Shown: piece after piece, positions 43,801 through 53,435 of the stretch
Layout: every line of letters begins with the position of its first letter
Position numbering within the stretch: the first letter of the stretch is position 1
From: Saccharicrinis fermentans DSM 9555 = JCM 21142
GTDB lineage: Bacteria; Bacteroidota; Bacteroidia; Bacteroidales; Marinilabiliaceae
Direction of reading: 5' to 3'
Assembly: GCF_000517085.1 (NCBI RefSeq)
Contig: NZ_KI912107.1
Span: 4,833,980 to 4,897,979 of the forward strand
Length of the DNA stretch: 64,000 bases
The notes under the pieces: model-generated
Told to the model about the DNA's origin: nothing
What the model saw: only the letters and a program-made list of their open reading frames with translations
Databases searched by the model: none
Made by a program: the position numbers and the translations under genes

Positions 43801-43966
43801 TACATCTGCATTACGTGAAAAAAATATTACGGTTCCAATTATTGCCATGACGGCCAATGCCATGAAAGGCGATAGAGAGGTGTGTATAGAGGCCGGTATG
43901 AACGATTATATAGGCAAGCCTGTTAAGTTGGATGATTTGGCAAAACTCATGGATAAATGGATTTGA
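40868..43966 (+). CDS. Hybrid sensor histidine kinase with two receiver domains
   Basis: A 1032-residue protein from GTG 40868. Membrane helices lie at about 22-42 and 236-257 around a periplasmic domain of about 190 residues. Then PAS (about 270-390), a second PAS (about 395-520), HisKA with phospho-accepting His in [11 protein letters not shown] (about 531), HATPase (N box about 642, [12 protein letters not shown] about 715), a diverged receiver ([15 protein letters not shown]) and a canonical C-terminal receiver ([19 protein letters not shown] with Asp about 965). No output domain or Hpt is present. The preceding binding-protein gene is its likely input partner. Confidence 0.9.
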   Translation: MVKTSNTQKRQSYIGEPIIAKLYLLLAIFLLTIAAILVIENYFDKTYIVRYQEVIRNQEQKKKVEKVLQKNILKLNLLFKDFSSIDHPQKLTNTQNSITSLVTECLNIVEILDRGGTLNEVKPVNLQDQELVTEVIVHKVDEFTGTIPEVRELAPKVNDINVLAVKISAIIASHLENEQPDDESYMKNIGFLLKQSESHFSRINEIENKISYDINKNVVTLSNASINIINKYNNFKYLSLFIFTLIAGVITYYLIIQIKNVIINRKKAEENNEKLLQAVEQSPISIMITDTKGNVEYVNQGFQDITGYDKEEVLKNNIDFFHNNNVGTPPAFWQTIQEGKTWTGEINNRKKNGEVYWEKVLVSPVLSKANTISSFIAIKEDITEKRMLTHSLEESIESMKTIIENLPVGILIVNSNKEIIQANDTAANIMGYKKQEDVIEAMRGIDYGEVFITQKEEHVSDPSTRVVVSMLEERLEVKQNNRSRSILKNIIPIRLNNENVYLEAFMDISAQKEVQKKEAESNKAKSEFLANMSHEIRTPMNGIIGATELLSNTEMTTEQENVVSIISRSCENLLNIINDILDFSKIEAGKMKIELYPFNIRSTIDYLMDQMSFKTNEKGVELISSIEQTIPSILIGDESRLIQVLINLLGNSVKFTADGEVVLKVEVSKQIGSQISLHFMVEDSGIGIPKDKLEKIFESFTQADGSTTRKFGGTGLGTSISKMLIELMGGKIWVESPNPNFAWSADSPGSVFHFIVPLKIDKNQSPEELQGKRFKNIKTLVVDNHKTNVLLLKKTLNNWGIDSESCSDEKSALDMVKKEKDFNLVIIDSHVFSKVDGNFILTIKKEISKVKIILFTSSLKWKENYSFDGIDQIIHKPIKHTQLYTTIDAMFFANVDNGENNQHNQVSFEERIKNKIVLLVEDNMINQRIAEKMLDKIGLKTAIANNGKEAVEMITSGEYSFDLVLMDVQMPVMNGLDATSALREKNITVPIIAMTANAMKGDREVCIEAGMNDYIGKPVKLDDLAKLMDKWI

Positions 43967-44157
43967 GTTGGTCCTGTGTCTTTTATGGTGGGTCTTTATT
44001 TTTCAGATAAAGCCTTTGTACCCATATTATTGTATCTTTTTGTTAAAATAGCTTTGTGCTGTGTGCAAAGTTGCTATCTATCATGGGTTAATTCATTTTA
44101 TTGTTATAGCTTTATATCTTCAAAATATATATTAGTTCATTATTTAATCATATTTCC

Positions 44158-45177
44158 ATGAGCAAAATCGACTGGACAAACTTATCGTTTAGTTATATCA
44201 AGACGGACTATAACGTGCGTAGCTATTTTAAAGACGGCCAATGGAGTGATTTAGAGGAAAGTACCTCTGAACAATTATCCATGCATATGGCTGCTACATG
44301 TCTTCATTACGGCCAGCAAGCTTTTGAAGGGCTGAAGGCATTTAAAGGAAAAGACGGCAAAGTCCGTATTTTTCGAATGGATGAAAATGCAAAACGTATG
44401 CAGCACTCGGCAGATGGTATTTTAATGCAACCAGTGCCTGCTGAATTATTTAAGAAAGCAGTCATGCGTGTCGTCGAGCTTAATATGGATTATGTGCCGC
44501 CTTACGAATCGGGTGCTACTTTATATATTCGTCCTTTATTGATTGGATCAGGCCCTAAAGTTGGTGTGTCTCCCGCTGAAGAATATACCTTTGTTGTCTT
44601 TGTTACACCTGTGGGCGCTTATTTTAAAGAAGGATTTAAGCCTACTAAACAAATGATTAGCCGCAAATTTGATAGAGCGGCTCCGCAAGGAACTGGAAAC
44701 TTGAAAGTGGGTGGGAATTATGCTGCTAGTATGCGTGCAGGAAAAGTGGCTCATGAGGGTGGCTATTCCTCGGTCTTGTACTTGGATAGTAGAGAGAAAA
44801 AGTATATTGATGAAGCCGGGCCTGCAAATTTCTTTGCAATTAAAGGAAATACCTATGTTACTCCTTTGTCGAATTCTATTTTGCCTAGTATTACAAATAT
44901 GAGTTTGATTCAGTTGGCAAAAGATATGGGCTTGAATGTAGAAAGAAGAAAGGTGGAAATGGCTGAACTTTCTGAGTTCGATGAGGTAGGTGCCTGTGGT
45001 ACTGCAGCAGTTATCAGTCCTATAGGACAAATTGATGACATAGACGAAAATGTATCGTATAAATTTGGAGATCCGTCGGAGGCAGGACCAATTTGTACCA
45101 AATTGTATCATAAATTAAGGGGAATCCAATATGGTGACGAACCTGATAAATATGGTTGGGTCACGATTGTAGAGTAA
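44158..45177 (+). CDS. ilvE: Branched-chain amino acid aminotransferase
   Basis: A 339-residue class IV PLP aminotransferase interconverting leucine, isoleucine and valine with their keto acids. The PLP lysine is Lys183 in NLKVGGNYA; other signatures are HYGQQAFEGLKAF, LYIRPLLIGSG and EVGACGTAAVISPI. The size matches the type II (eukaryote-like) BCAT group common in Bacteroidota. Its own terminator follows. Confidence 0.95.
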   Translation: MSKIDWTNLSFSYIKTDYNVRSYFKDGQWSDLEESTSEQLSMHMAATCLHYGQQAFEGLKAFKGKDGKVRIFRMDENAKRMQHSADGILMQPVPAELFKKAVMRVVELNMDYVPPYESGATLYIRPLLIGSGPKVGVSPAEEYTFVVFVTPVGAYFKEGFKPTKQMISRKFDRAAPQGTGNLKVGGNYAASMRAGKVAHEGGYSSVLYLDSREKKYIDEAGPANFFAIKGNTYVTPLSNSILPSITNMSLIQLAKDMGLNVERRKVEMAELSEFDEVGACGTAAVISPIGQIDDIDENVSYKFGDPSEAGPICTKLYHKLRGIQYGDEPDKYGWVTIVE

Positions 45178-45204
45178 AATGATTGAGAAATGTTATTATA
45201 GATG

Positions 45205-45238
45205 AATGCCGGTAGATAAATGCTTCCGGCATTTTTTA
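45205..45238 (+). terminator. Intrinsic terminator after ilvE
   Basis: AATGCCGG and CCGGCATT form an 8-bp stem with a 13-base loop and a T-run. Confidence 0.75.
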
Positions 45239-45301
45239 TGCCCTAAGCTAATTTATGAATAGCTCTGGCCAGAAAAGGGTAATGAAATGGGGAGTAAGGT
45301 A

Positions 45302-45685
45302 CTAGCTGGCTCTTCTTTCTTCTACGATCATAAGCGCCTCTTCTCGAATGATGGTGGGTAATTTAATGTTGCGTAGTTGTATGCTTTTAATCCAATTGGC
45401 CACTTCTCGTTCTTTCAAAGTGTAGAGTATGTCGCGAAACTCTTCTATTTCTGCATCATTATACTGATCGGCATCCTTTCCTTTAAAACGATCTAACTCT
45501 TCGTCGTCGTAGTATTCAATATTGTCGCTGGAGTTAAGTAAACTGTCTGCTTCACAAACTTCATGCGCACCACAACAATCATCAGGAACTTCTCTGGTTT
45601 CTTCAACTATTTCGTCAGGTTTACTCCTTGAGGCAAACCACGCAAAAATCAACGCCACAATAATAAGTAATACAATATAAATCAT
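45302..45685 (-). CDS. Small membrane-anchored acidic protein of unknown function
   Basis: A 127-residue protein with one N-terminal helix (residues 2-18, IYIVLLIIVALIFAWFA), then a CC and a further cysteine (DDCCGAHEVC) and a highly acidic segment (YYDDEELDRFKGKDADQY). It ends in a helical region with LKEREVANWIKSIQLRNIKLP. The C-terminal part resembles a conserved hypothetical family of Bacteroidota, but no function is known. Divergent from rlpA. Confidence 0.7.
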   Translation of the reverse strand: MIYIVLLIIVALIFAWFASRSKPDEIVEETREVPDDCCGAHEVCEADSLLNSSDNIEYYDDEELDRFKGKDADQYNDAEIEEFRDILYTLKEREVANWIKSIQLRNIKLPTIIREEALMIVEERRAS

Positions 45686-45781
45686 AGTGCAAAATTATAA
45701 AAAAGATTGAAGCTGATAGCAACAAAATTTGTTAAATGAACGTTTAAATTTATAATGTATAGTTATGGATTTTCTTTTTTT

Positions 45782-46135
45782 ATGAAACGTTTTGTGGTAT
45801 TGCTCATTTTGATGACTAGTGCTGGATGTCTTTTGGGTCAGGAGAGGGGAAAGGCTTCTTATTATGCCAATAAGTTTGAGGGGCGAAAAACCGCAAGTGG
45901 TGAACTGTATCAACATCATTTGAAAACAGGAGCACATAAAACCTTACCCTTTGGAACCTTGGTTAAGGTAACGAATGTTGAGAATAATAAGACTGTGATT
46001 GTTAAAATTAATGACCGAGGTCCTTTTGTAAAAGGTCGTATTATTGATTTGTCGCAGAGTGCAGCAAAGCAAATAGGTGGATTGTTGGAGGGTGTATTTG
46101 ATGTAAAATTGGAGCTTGTTCAGTCAACGGAATAA
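45782..46135 (+). CDS. rlpA: RlpA-like septal ring lytic transglycosylase/double-psi barrel protein
   Basis: A 117-residue protein from ATG 45782 (signal peptide ending SAGC or LLGQ); the in-frame ATG 45755 would give an odd N-terminus. The mature part is a single double-psi beta-barrel with GKASYYANKFEGRKTASGE, TLPFGTLVKVTN and KINDRGPFVKGRIIDLS, including the catalytic aspartate of NDRGPF. RlpA family proteins cleave denuded glycan strands at the septum. No SPOR domain is present, unlike the E. coli protein. Confidence 0.88.
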   Translation: MKRFVVLLILMTSAGCLLGQERGKASYYANKFEGRKTASGELYQHHLKTGAHKTLPFGTLVKVTNVENNKTVIVKINDRGPFVKGRIIDLSQSAAKQIGGLLEGVFDVKLELVQSTE

Positions 46136-46438
46136 ATCTGTTTGCTATATGGAAGACATCGTCACTTTATATGGCTTTTTTGAAAGATTGTTTCTCCTAC
46201 GTTAAACCCAGAAAATGAATTAGTAAATCTATTGCGCCTTAAAATGTCGGGGAGATGCAGGAAGGACAACAGTTTTCTCCGGAAGATACCTAGAGACTTC
46301 CGGAGATACTGCTTGTAAATAAATTTACACCTTTTATTTGTATTAAAATATAAAGATGCTGTCAACTAATGCTAGCATTGCTGAGTAAATGTTATTTCGC
46401 TTCAACACCACCTTGTAGTACATAAGTTGGATAAACTA
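46136..46438. other. 303-base intergenic region with one hairpin
   Basis: No gene is seen. TCTCCGGAAG (46276-46285) and CTTCCGGAGA (46297-46306) form a perfect 10-bp stem with an 11-base loop, without a T-run. It lies between convergent genes and may act as a transcription barrier. Confidence 0.5.
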
Positions 46439-48493
46439 CTACTCAAAAACGCTGTTGTCAATTCCCTGGTTAATTTCGATGGAATTTACTGTGATGTCAA
46501 TTTGTTGGGGACCCATGCTTTGTGTCATAGACATAGGGAATTGAACCCCTTCCACTTCTTTGTAGTTGGAATAGGTGGTGGTTGAATTACCCATTGGGGA
46601 GCTTGATATTTCTTTTACTTTAAGACCACTGGCTACGTCGAAATACAGGATAGTGGTCTTTCCGGAAGGTGTGGTAGTGCTTATTTTGTACGCATCCTGA
46701 CCGTCTATTTTATCTTTTCCGCTTAGTTCCAGTTGAAAACCCAATTCTTTGTATTTTAACTCGGGAAATAAGATAGCTTCATATTTCATTTCCTCTAACA
46801 TAGCTCCTTCAAGTTTTTGTTCTTGCCCTTGCATTACTGCCATTCCTTCTTGCCCATTATAAACTTGTTTGCTGAGTACATTTTCGCCCATTAATGTTTC
46901 TATTTTTACCTTATTGGGTGCTTTCTGAAAAGTATTTAAGCTTAACTCCATGCCTTGAATCTTTAGGGATGCTTTCATGACCATATCGTTGATCTCTTTT
47001 ACTTTTTTTGTTCCACCAATAGCGGCCACATAGTCTGCGATCACTTTTTCTGCACTGAGTCCTGCTGGAATTCCTGTACGTATGACTTTTTTTGCGTAGA
47101 AATCATATTCAGTTACTTTTTTGCCTTGTGCTATTTTCTTCATCAGGGGTTCAATGACAGAAACATCGCCTATGGCCAAGTACAGTGCATTGTCTGGTTT
47201 AATGTATTGATGAGCAGCCTCTTTTACGTCATTAATTGTTATGGCTTCCAGGCGTTCTGGATAGGTCTCGTAATAATCTTCAGGTAACTGGTATTTGTCT
47301 ATATTAACAGCGAAACGTGCCAGGGTGGCAGGGTCTTCTAAAGCCCTACCGAAACTACCGGCCATGGCATTTTTTACCAGTTGAAGGTCTTCTTCATTCA
47401 CTTTTTCAGCCACTATTTTTTCCATTTCCTTATGTATTTCTACAAATGCACTGTCGGTGATTGTTCCTCTTACATTGGAAAAGGCTTTGAAGGTCCCCAT
47501 ATGTTCATCGGGTTCAATACTGGAGTATGCACCATAGGTCCAAGCTTTGTCTTCGCGTAAATTTTTAAGTAGACGGGCGCTAAATCCACCACCTCCTAAT
47601 ACCTTATTCATCACCGTGGCTTTTAAAGCATCGGGTGTTCCCGGTTTTAGGTCGATAGGGTAAGAAACAGTAATATATGATTGTGAAGATCCATCTTTGT
47701 GTCCCATGGCATAGATGGGTTCATCGAAACCTTTGGGTTGAATGAATTTTTCGCTAGGTACTTCTTTTCTTTCCCATTGAGAAAAATTCTTTTTGGCGAT
47801 TTTTTTTGCTTCCTTGGCCGACATGTCACCTACAATCACCAGGTAAGATACGTTGGGTCTGAAATAGGTGTTGTAAAAGTTTTTGCAATCGGCAATGGTG
47901 ATGTTTTGAATGGTAGCTTCACTCATGATTTCTCCGTAAGGGCTCTCTTTTCCAAACATGAGCGCTGATGCTATATTGTTTGAAATAGCTTGTGGGTCGT
48001 CTTTTTGACTTTTTATTCCTGTTAGTGTTTGTTTTACCATCTTGTCCAGTTCGTCTTGCGGAAAAATGGGGTTGTAAAGAATGTCAGTCATTAAATCCAA
48101 AAGTTCATCAGAATGCTTTTTTAAAGCACTGGCTCTGATTCCTCTGTTGCTGGTGGAAAGGGATGCCCCTATAAAATCAATTTCTTCATCAATGGCGTCT
48201 TTAGATCGGGAGGTGGTGCCTGCTCTTAATAAATCGCCGGCAAAACTTGTGTAACCTGCTTTGTCACCTTCATAAATAGGATCCAAATCAAGTATGAGGG
48301 AGAAAGAGACAGTGGGAAGTTTGTGGTTTTCAACTACAATAACTTTGAGTCCGTTTTTTAATTCAAACTTGGTGAATTTGCCTAGTTCTAGTTGGGTTGC
48401 AGGACCTGCTTGGGGGGCTTTTGATCTATCTAGTTGAGCATTGCTTATCGAAAAAGATAGTGCTAAAAGTATTAGTATGGATAATTTCTTCAT
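46439..48493 (-). CDS. M16 family peptidase-like protein without zinc motif
   Basis: A 684-residue protein with a signal peptide. Two M16 (pitrilysin/insulinase) half-domains (about 40-450) lack the HxxEH zinc motif: the equivalent place reads YTSFAGDLLRAGTTSR. It is therefore the inactive partner of a heterodimer. About 200 extra C-terminal residues form a separate beta-rich domain (LNTFQKAPNKVKIETLMGEN), like those found in LolA/outer-membrane lipoprotein-sorting proteins. It is encoded 32 bases after the active subunit gene. Confidence 0.88.
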   Translation of the reverse strand: MKKLSILILLALSFSISNAQLDRSKAPQAGPATQLELGKFTKFELKNGLKVIVVENHKLPTVSFSLILDLDPIYEGDKAGYTSFAGDLLRAGTTSRSKDAIDEEIDFIGASLSTSNRGIRASALKKHSDELLDLMTDILYNPIFPQDELDKMVKQTLTGIKSQKDDPQAISNNIASALMFGKESPYGEIMSEATIQNITIADCKNFYNTYFRPNVSYLVIVGDMSAKEAKKIAKKNFSQWERKEVPSEKFIQPKGFDEPIYAMGHKDGSSQSYITVSYPIDLKPGTPDALKATVMNKVLGGGGFSARLLKNLREDKAWTYGAYSSIEPDEHMGTFKAFSNVRGTITDSAFVEIHKEMEKIVAEKVNEEDLQLVKNAMAGSFGRALEDPATLARFAVNIDKYQLPEDYYETYPERLEAITINDVKEAAHQYIKPDNALYLAIGDVSVIEPLMKKIAQGKKVTEYDFYAKKVIRTGIPAGLSAEKVIADYVAAIGGTKKVKEINDMVMKASLKIQGMELSLNTFQKAPNKVKIETLMGENVLSKQVYNGQEGMAVMQGQEQKLEGAMLEEMKYEAILFPELKYKELGFQLELSGKDKIDGQDAYKISTTTPSGKTTILYFDVASGLKVKEISSSPMGNSTTTYSNYKEVEGVQFPMSMTQSMGPQQIDITVNSIEINQGIDNSVFE

Positions 48494-48525
48494 TTTTATT
48501 TTAACTTAAATTGTTGCGCAATAAA

Positions 48526-49857
48526 TTAGTTGGCTTGTTCTGTTTGGGGAAGGTAATATATAACCACACGGTTGTTTTCGTTTAAATAGGTGTTGGCTAC
48601 TCGCTGAATATCTTCTCTTGTAACGGCCATATACTTATCTAGCTCCTGGTTAATGAGGTTTGTGTTCTTGAAATAAGTGTAATTGGTGGCTAAGTTCTCT
48701 CCTATGGAAGCTAGCCTTCTGTTGCTATTTATTACCATATTTTCAATTTGGTTTTTGAGTTTTTCAAACTCTCGTTCCGAAATTAAAGTATTTTGAACCT
48801 TGGCTATTTCTTCGATCATCGCGTCTTCGAGATCTTTGTTTTCAACGCCAGAGTTAGGTAGTGCAAAAGCCAGTGTCATCCCCGGATCTTCCAGACTCAT
48901 GGAGAAAGAGCCTACTTCAAGTGCTTTTTGTTGCTTGTCGACGAGTGACTTGTACAACCTGGAGCTTTGGCCTTTTGAGAGGAGGTTGTTTAGCATGTCA
49001 ACAGCGTAATAGTCGTTGGTACCTATGGCTGGTATGTGATAAGCATGGAGTATTAGCGGAAGTTGTACGGCTCCGTATACAGTGTCTCTAATCTCTGCTG
49101 TTTGCTGAGGTTCTGTTATGTGAGGCCTGTATATTTCCTTTTCACCTTTAGGAATTTCAGAAAAATATTTATTAACCAATTGTTTTGCATTGGATTTGTT
49201 GATGTCACCTGCGATTACTAAACATGCATTATTGGGTACGTAATAGGTGTCGTAAAAATCTACAAAATCTTGATCACGAGCGCTCATGATGTGATCGGGA
49301 TCTCCTATTACAGTCCACCGATAGGGGTGTTCTTTATAAGCGTTTTTAAAGGTTATCTCTAGTATGTTTCCGTATGGTTGATTGTCAACCGTTTGTTTTT
49401 TTTCTTCAATGACCACTCTTTTTTGAGTAGCAATACCTATGGAATCTACCTTCGCATGTAACATTCTCTCTGATTCTAACCACAGTCCTAACTCTAATTG
49501 GTTGGAAGGGAGAATCTCATAATAATAGGTGCGGTCGTTGGATGTGTTGGCATTTAAAGTGCCGCCTGCTTTTTCTACATAATTGGAGTATTCATGGCGA
49601 GCTATGTTTTTTGTGCCTTCGAACATTAGGTGCTCGAAAAAATGGGCAAATCCGGTTAGGTTGGGGTTTTCGTTTTTTGAACCCACATGATACATTACCG
49701 AGATGTTAACAATAGGGGTCGTGTTGTCCTGATGTAATATAACATGCAGGCCATTGTCCAGGTCGAACTCCTCGTATTCTATTTTATTGGATTGAGCAGT
49801 AATGCTTATGCATGCACAAAGACATGCCAGAGTTAGTGTCTGTTTGATTTTTAACAT
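48526..49857 (-). CDS. M16 family zinc peptidase (active subunit)
   Basis: A 443-residue protein with a signal peptide (ending SITAQ). The inverted zinc motif HFFEH lies at residues 72-76 in GFAHFFEHLMFEGT, with the distal glutamate in VIEEKKQT. The second half-domain carries the usual ANTYLNENNRVV end. Periplasmic or envelope peptidase degrading peptides; acts with the zinc-less partner encoded just downstream, as in other bacterial M16B pairs. Confidence 0.92.
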   Translation of the reverse strand: MLKIKQTLTLACLCACISITAQSNKIEYEEFDLDNGLHVILHQDNTTPIVNISVMYHVGSKNENPNLTGFAHFFEHLMFEGTKNIARHEYSNYVEKAGGTLNANTSNDRTYYYEILPSNQLELGLWLESERMLHAKVDSIGIATQKRVVIEEKKQTVDNQPYGNILEITFKNAYKEHPYRWTVIGDPDHIMSARDQDFVDFYDTYYVPNNACLVIAGDINKSNAKQLVNKYFSEIPKGEKEIYRPHITEPQQTAEIRDTVYGAVQLPLILHAYHIPAIGTNDYYAVDMLNNLLSKGQSSRLYKSLVDKQQKALEVGSFSMSLEDPGMTLAFALPNSGVENKDLEDAMIEEIAKVQNTLISEREFEKLKNQIENMVINSNRRLASIGENLATNYTYFKNTNLINQELDKYMAVTREDIQRVANTYLNENNRVVIYYLPQTEQAN

Positions 49858-50171
49858 TTACTTTAATTTTTATTTATGACATAAGTTTTATAACCTGAAG
49901 ATTTTGACAAGGATAGTGCCTTTTTGTTTAATAGTCTGTTTAATAGGTGCATGTGGGGTTGTGGTGCTGTAAAGAGTGTTCGGTTTGGTACAATTTTTAT
50001 TTGAAATATGCCCGATATCGGACATGTGTGCATTTGAGATTCAGCAGTGAATTTTTCAGGTTATTCGTTGATTTTCACGATTTATTTGGAAAGATTATTG
50101 CTAAAGCCTTGTTCTATTGCTTTTGTTTTTTTGTTAATATTGCATTTTGAATAGTGTTAATACGATATTTG
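49858..50171. other. 314-base divergent intergenic region
   Basis: Separates the M16 operon from DUF6452. A 10-base palindrome CCGATATCGG lies near 50010. On the minus strand TATCCTTG (49915-49908) is one base off TAnnTTTG and may be the M16 promoter. No gene is seen. Confidence 0.4.
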
Positions 50172-50642
50172 ATGAAGATATTTACATATGTATTTTTGCT
50201 GCTTTTTATGTTTTTGACATATGCTTGTGGTGATGATAGTAGCGACTTCTGTTTGTCGAACCAACAGTCGGTACAGGTAGGATTTTACTCTTCGTACCAG
50301 TCATCTGATACCGATTCTTCAGTGAGTAATGTGCTTATTTATAGTACTGGAGTGGATAGTATTCTCTATGACGAGGCGACGGTGAGTGATGTTTATTTGC
50401 CTTTGAGTATGGAAAATGATAGTTCGCAATTTATTATCGAAATAAATGATTTAAAAGATACTATTTCATTTGTTCATCAGAAAGAATTAAATTTTGTATC
50501 TGGGGAGTGTGGTTTTATCTTTTCTTTCTATTTGGATACGGTGATGTACTCAGACGTTTCTTTTATAGATTCTGTGGCCATTGATTATGATGAGGTTGTG
50601 TATAATGAAAATCTGGAGAATGTTAAGATATACCTGTACTAG
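50172..50642 (+). CDS. DUF6452-like lipoprotein
   Basis: A 156-residue protein from ATG 50172; GTG 50154 is less likely because the signal sequence begins at MKIFTYVF. Lipobox FLTYAC at about residue 21, followed by GDDSSDFC. The body is beta-rich, with SVQVGFYSSY near the start and FVHQKELNFVSGECGF in the second half, the pattern of the Bacteroidota DUF6452 family. Function unknown. It overlaps the DUF6048-like gene, as is usual for this pair. Confidence 0.7.
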   Translation: MKIFTYVFLLLFMFLTYACGDDSSDFCLSNQQSVQVGFYSSYQSSDTDSSVSNVLIYSTGVDSILYDEATVSDVYLPLSMENDSSQFIIEINDLKDTISFVHQKELNFVSGECGFIFSFYLDTVMYSDVSFIDSVAIDYDEVVYNENLENVKIYLY

Positions 50643-51369
50643 CTTATTGTTTTTGGCGCTTTTGAGTCCTGTGTTTGCGCAGGATTATACGCAATCTCAG
50701 AGTGAGCGTGAACAACAGAATATAGAGGATCAGGAAGGGACACCTCGTGCAAAGAAGGAAAAGATTCCTTATCCGGATAAGAAAAGAGGAACAGAACTGG
50801 GAATTGATATTTCAAGGTTCTTGCTACCCGTGTTCGATGAAGATAGATTTGCATTGGAGGCTCATATTAGAACAAATATTGGGAAGCGAACCTTTTTTGC
50901 GGGCGCTTTAGGTTCTGAAACCGTTTCTTTTGATGATAAGTCTTATACCTATGAGTCCACCGGTTTCTTTGCTAGAGCAGGTATCGACTACGATATTTTT
51001 GTGGTGGAAGATGCGGGTAATAATGATAATATTTTGATTGGACTGAGGTATGGGTATGCACTACAGGAACATGAATCCGGTTCAATTACTATTGAGGATG
51101 GCTATTGGGGTGATTATCACTCTTCGGTATCGCCTTATACCTTCAGTACACATTGGGTTGAGGCTATATTTGGGTTGCGAAGCGAGGTGCTAAATAATTT
51201 TTATATGAGTTGGATGATTCATTTAAAGTTGAAGATAAGTTCTGGTAATAGTGAATTATTGGAACCTTATGCTGTGCCTGGTTATGGTAACGGTTCTAAT
51301 GCTTTTAATCTGGGTTTTTCTTATGTGGTTGGTTATCAGATTCCATGGGGTAATAAGAAGGCAAAATAA
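50605..51369 (+). CDS. DUF6048-like outer membrane beta-barrel protein
   Basis: About 254 residues from ATG 50605; ATG 50620 is also possible. A signal peptide ends SPVFAQ, a charged linker follows (SEREQQNIEDQEGTPRAKKE), then an amphipathic beta-barrel-like body (GTELGIDISRFLLPVF, GLRYGYALQEHESG, FNLGFSYVVGYQIPWG). This matches DUF6048, usually found after DUF6452. Probably an outer membrane protein of unknown role. Overlaps the preceding gene by 38 bases. Confidence 0.7.
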   Translation: MKIWRMLRYTCTSLLFLALLSPVFAQDYTQSQSEREQQNIEDQEGTPRAKKEKIPYPDKKRGTELGIDISRFLLPVFDEDRFALEAHIRTNIGKRTFFAGALGSETVSFDDKSYTYESTGFFARAGIDYDIFVVEDAGNNDNILIGLRYGYALQEHESGSITIEDGYWGDYHSSVSPYTFSTHWVEAIFGLRSEVLNNFYMSWMIHLKLKISSGNSELLEPYAVPGYGNGSNAFNLGFSYVVGYQIPWGNKKAK

Positions 51370-51395
51370 TTGGGTCTATAGAATTGTTGAATGGT

Positions 51396-51436
51396 AAAAA
51401 TAAGAGAAGCTATCCGAACCAACGAATAGCCTCTCT
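51396..51436 (-). terminator. Intrinsic terminator of metK
   Basis: AGAGAAGCTATCCG and CGAATAGCCTCTCT form a 14-bp stem with two mismatches and a 6-base loop; on the minus strand it is followed by TTATTTTTA. It may also serve the DUF6048 gene from the other side. Confidence 0.65.
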
Positions 51437-51457
51437 ACTATTAGTGTTTATTTACAA

Positions 51458-52708
51458 TTAAATGCCAAAGGCTGCTTTAATTTTATCTAAATAATCTAGC
51501 TTCTCCCATGTGAAGAATTCAACTTCTTTTTCTACGTCCGAACCATTTTCTTTTATGGTTACAGTTTGGGTGTATGGCTTCCGTCCAACGTGACCGTAGG
51601 CAGCTGTCGGTTCAAAAATAGGATTTTTGAGGCCAAAACGTTTTACGATGGCTGCAGGGCGCATGTCGAAAATTGTATTTATTTTTTCTGCAATCTCACC
51701 ATCTGTTAAATCAACATTTGAAGTTCCATAAGTGTTAATGAAAAGTCCCACAGGCTCTGCAACGCCAATGGCATATGCTACTTGAACCAATACCTCGTTG
51801 GAAATCCCAGCAGCCACCATGTTTTTAGCAACATGGCGTGCAGCATAGGCCGCCGAACGGTCTACCTTAGAGCTGTCTTTACCGGAAAAAGCTCCTCCAC
51901 CATGAGCGCCCTTACCTCCATATGTATCAACAATGATTTTCCGACCAGTTAAACCGGTATCTCCATGTGGCCCTCCAATGACAAATTTACCTGTCGGGTT
52001 CACATGTAATATGAAATGGTCATCGATGAACTTCTGTTCGTTCGTACTTAGTTTTTCTTTTACCCGTGGAATAAGTATGTCTTTTACATCTTGCTTGATC
52101 TTTGCAAGCATCGCTGTTTCTTCATCGAAATCGTCGTGTTGTGTAGATAGAACGATGGTATGTACTCGAACCGGTTTATTGTCGTCGTCATACTCCATGG
52201 TTACTTGCGATTTAGAATCCGGACGTAAGTAAGTCATTTCTTTTCCTTCTCTTCGAATGGCAGATAACTCTATGAGCAATTCGTGGGAGAGCTGTAGTGG
52301 AAAAGGCATCAATTCTTCGGTTTCCTTACAAGCATAACCAAACATCATACCCTGATCGCCAGCTCCCTGGTTTTCTTCTTCTTCTCGTTCTACACCTCTG
52401 TTAATATCTTCGCTTTGTTCATGGATGGTAGATATTACCCCGCAAGAACCAGAATCAAACATATACTCTGATTTTGTGTATCCGATGCGTTCAATAACTT
52501 TACGTGCTATATTTTGAACGGGCACATAACCATTGGTTTTGACTTCGCCACTTAAAACAACTAAACCTGTTGTAACCAATGTTTCTGCAGCAACCTTTGA
52601 TTGTGGGTCTTGACGTAGAAACTCATCTAGTAAAGCGTCTGAAATTTGATCCGCTATTTTATCAGGGTGCCCTTCTGAAACGGATTCTGATGTAAATAAA
52701 TACCCCAT
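51458..52708 (-). CDS. metK: S-adenosylmethionine synthetase
   Basis: 416 residues from ATG 52708 ([17 protein letters not shown]); an upstream in-frame ATG adds four unlikely residues. It makes S-adenosylmethionine from methionine and ATP. Signatures: [23 protein letters not shown], and [20 protein letters not shown]; the metal- and phosphate-binding residues are all present. A short insert (REEEENQ) lies before the second motif, as in other Bacteroidota. Monocistronic. No SAM riboswitch is apparent upstream. Confidence 0.96.
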   Translation of the reverse strand: MGYLFTSESVSEGHPDKIADQISDALLDEFLRQDPQSKVAAETLVTTGLVVLSGEVKTNGYVPVQNIARKVIERIGYTKSEYMFDSGSCGVISTIHEQSEDINRGVEREEEENQGAGDQGMMFGYACKETEELMPFPLQLSHELLIELSAIRREGKEMTYLRPDSKSQVTMEYDDDNKPVRVHTIVLSTQHDDFDEETAMLAKIKQDVKDILIPRVKEKLSTNEQKFIDDHFILHVNPTGKFVIGGPHGDTGLTGRKIIVDTYGGKGAHGGGAFSGKDSSKVDRSAAYAARHVAKNMVAAGISNEVLVQVAYAIGVAEPVGLFINTYGTSNVDLTDGEIAEKINTIFDMRPAAIVKRFGLKNPIFEPTAAYGHVGRKPYTQTVTIKENGSDVEKEVEFFTWEKLDYLDKIKAAFGI

Positions 52709-52986
52709 AACATTTATCATTTAGTTTATATAAAAATGTTTGGATAGCTAAAATGGAAGGGGATAATGCGTTTTAGCACTTTTTTAGAGTGGTTGCAATC
52801 AGTCAAATCCATCCACTATCCATAAATTGACCACACAAAGGTAAAGAAGATTCTATTTATTATGCAATATATTTTAGGTGTTTTTTGATTGGGGTATAAA
52901 AAGCCTTGTTTCTTAAAGCTTTAGCGATTTGTATGAGCTTGTGTGTTAGCGTAGTGTAAAATTATTTTATTTTTTTTCGAAAAATA
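52709..52986. other. Divergent upstream region of metK and tRNA-Glu/rpsT
   Basis: About 280 bases with no gene. No SAM-I-like or other riboswitch helices could be recognised by eye ahead of metK. Confidence 0.4.
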
Positions 52987-53017
52987 TTTGGAGTAAAAAC
53001 AATTTGATATATCTTTG
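52987..53017 (+). promoter_or_regulatory. Promoter of tRNA-Glu and rpsT
   Basis: TTTG (52987-52990), exactly 19 bases, TATCTTTG (53010-53017): a perfect match to the Bacteroidota consensus, 42 bases before the first tRNA-Glu. Confidence 0.8.
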
Positions 53018-53059
53018 CATCCGCATTTGAGAAACAAAGAAACGTTCAAGTGTTATAAT

Positions 53060-53131
53060 GCTCCGTTCGTCTAGGGGTTAGGACGCCAGGTTTTCATCCT
53101 GGTAACAGGGGTTCGATTCCCCTACGGAGTA
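53060..53131 (+). tRNA. tRNA-Glu (anticodon TTC), copy 1
   Basis: Cloverleaf with acceptor GCTCCGT/ACGGAGT, D arm CGTCTAGGGGTTAGGACG, anticodon stem CCAGG/CCTGG around TTTTCAT (anticodon TTC), and T arm AGGGGTTCGATTCCCCT. CCA is not encoded. Identical to the copy at 53436-53507. Confidence 0.95.
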
Positions 53132-53169
53132 CGTAATAAGAAGATTCGATAATTTTAGGGTTATATAAA

Positions 53170-53421
53170 ATGGCAAATCATAAATCGGCGTTAAAAAGAA
53201 TTCGTCAAGCAGAGAAGAAAAGAGTACACAACAAGTATTACGCTAAAACAGCCCGTAACGCTGTGAAAAAGCTTCGTAGTACAAGTGAAAAAGAAGCCGC
53301 TTCGGAAATGTTTCCTAAAGTAGCTGCGATGCTTGATAAATTAGCCAAAAGAAACATTATTCATAAGAATAAGGCGTCTAACTTAAAATCTAAGTTAGCC
53401 AAGCATATTAACAAGCTTTAA
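53170..53421 (+). CDS. rpsT: 30S ribosomal protein S20
   Basis: An 83-residue, lysine- and alanine-rich, all-helical protein that binds 16S rRNA early in 30S assembly. Signatures: [17 protein letters not shown] at the start and KNIIHKN-type [17 protein letters not shown] near the end. It lies between two identical tRNA-Glu genes and is probably co-transcribed with both, from the promoter at 52987 to the terminator at 53517. Confidence 0.96.
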   Translation: MANHKSALKRIRQAEKKRVHNKYYAKTARNAVKKLRSTSEKEAASEMFPKVAAMLDKLAKRNIIHKNKASNLKSKLAKHINKL

Positions 53422-53435
53422 TATAAGCTTAGTCT

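Noticed and set aside
52709-52990. SAM riboswitch in front of metK
   Set aside because: No recognisable SAM-I, SAM-II or SAM-III helices or a terminator in the right place could be found by eye.
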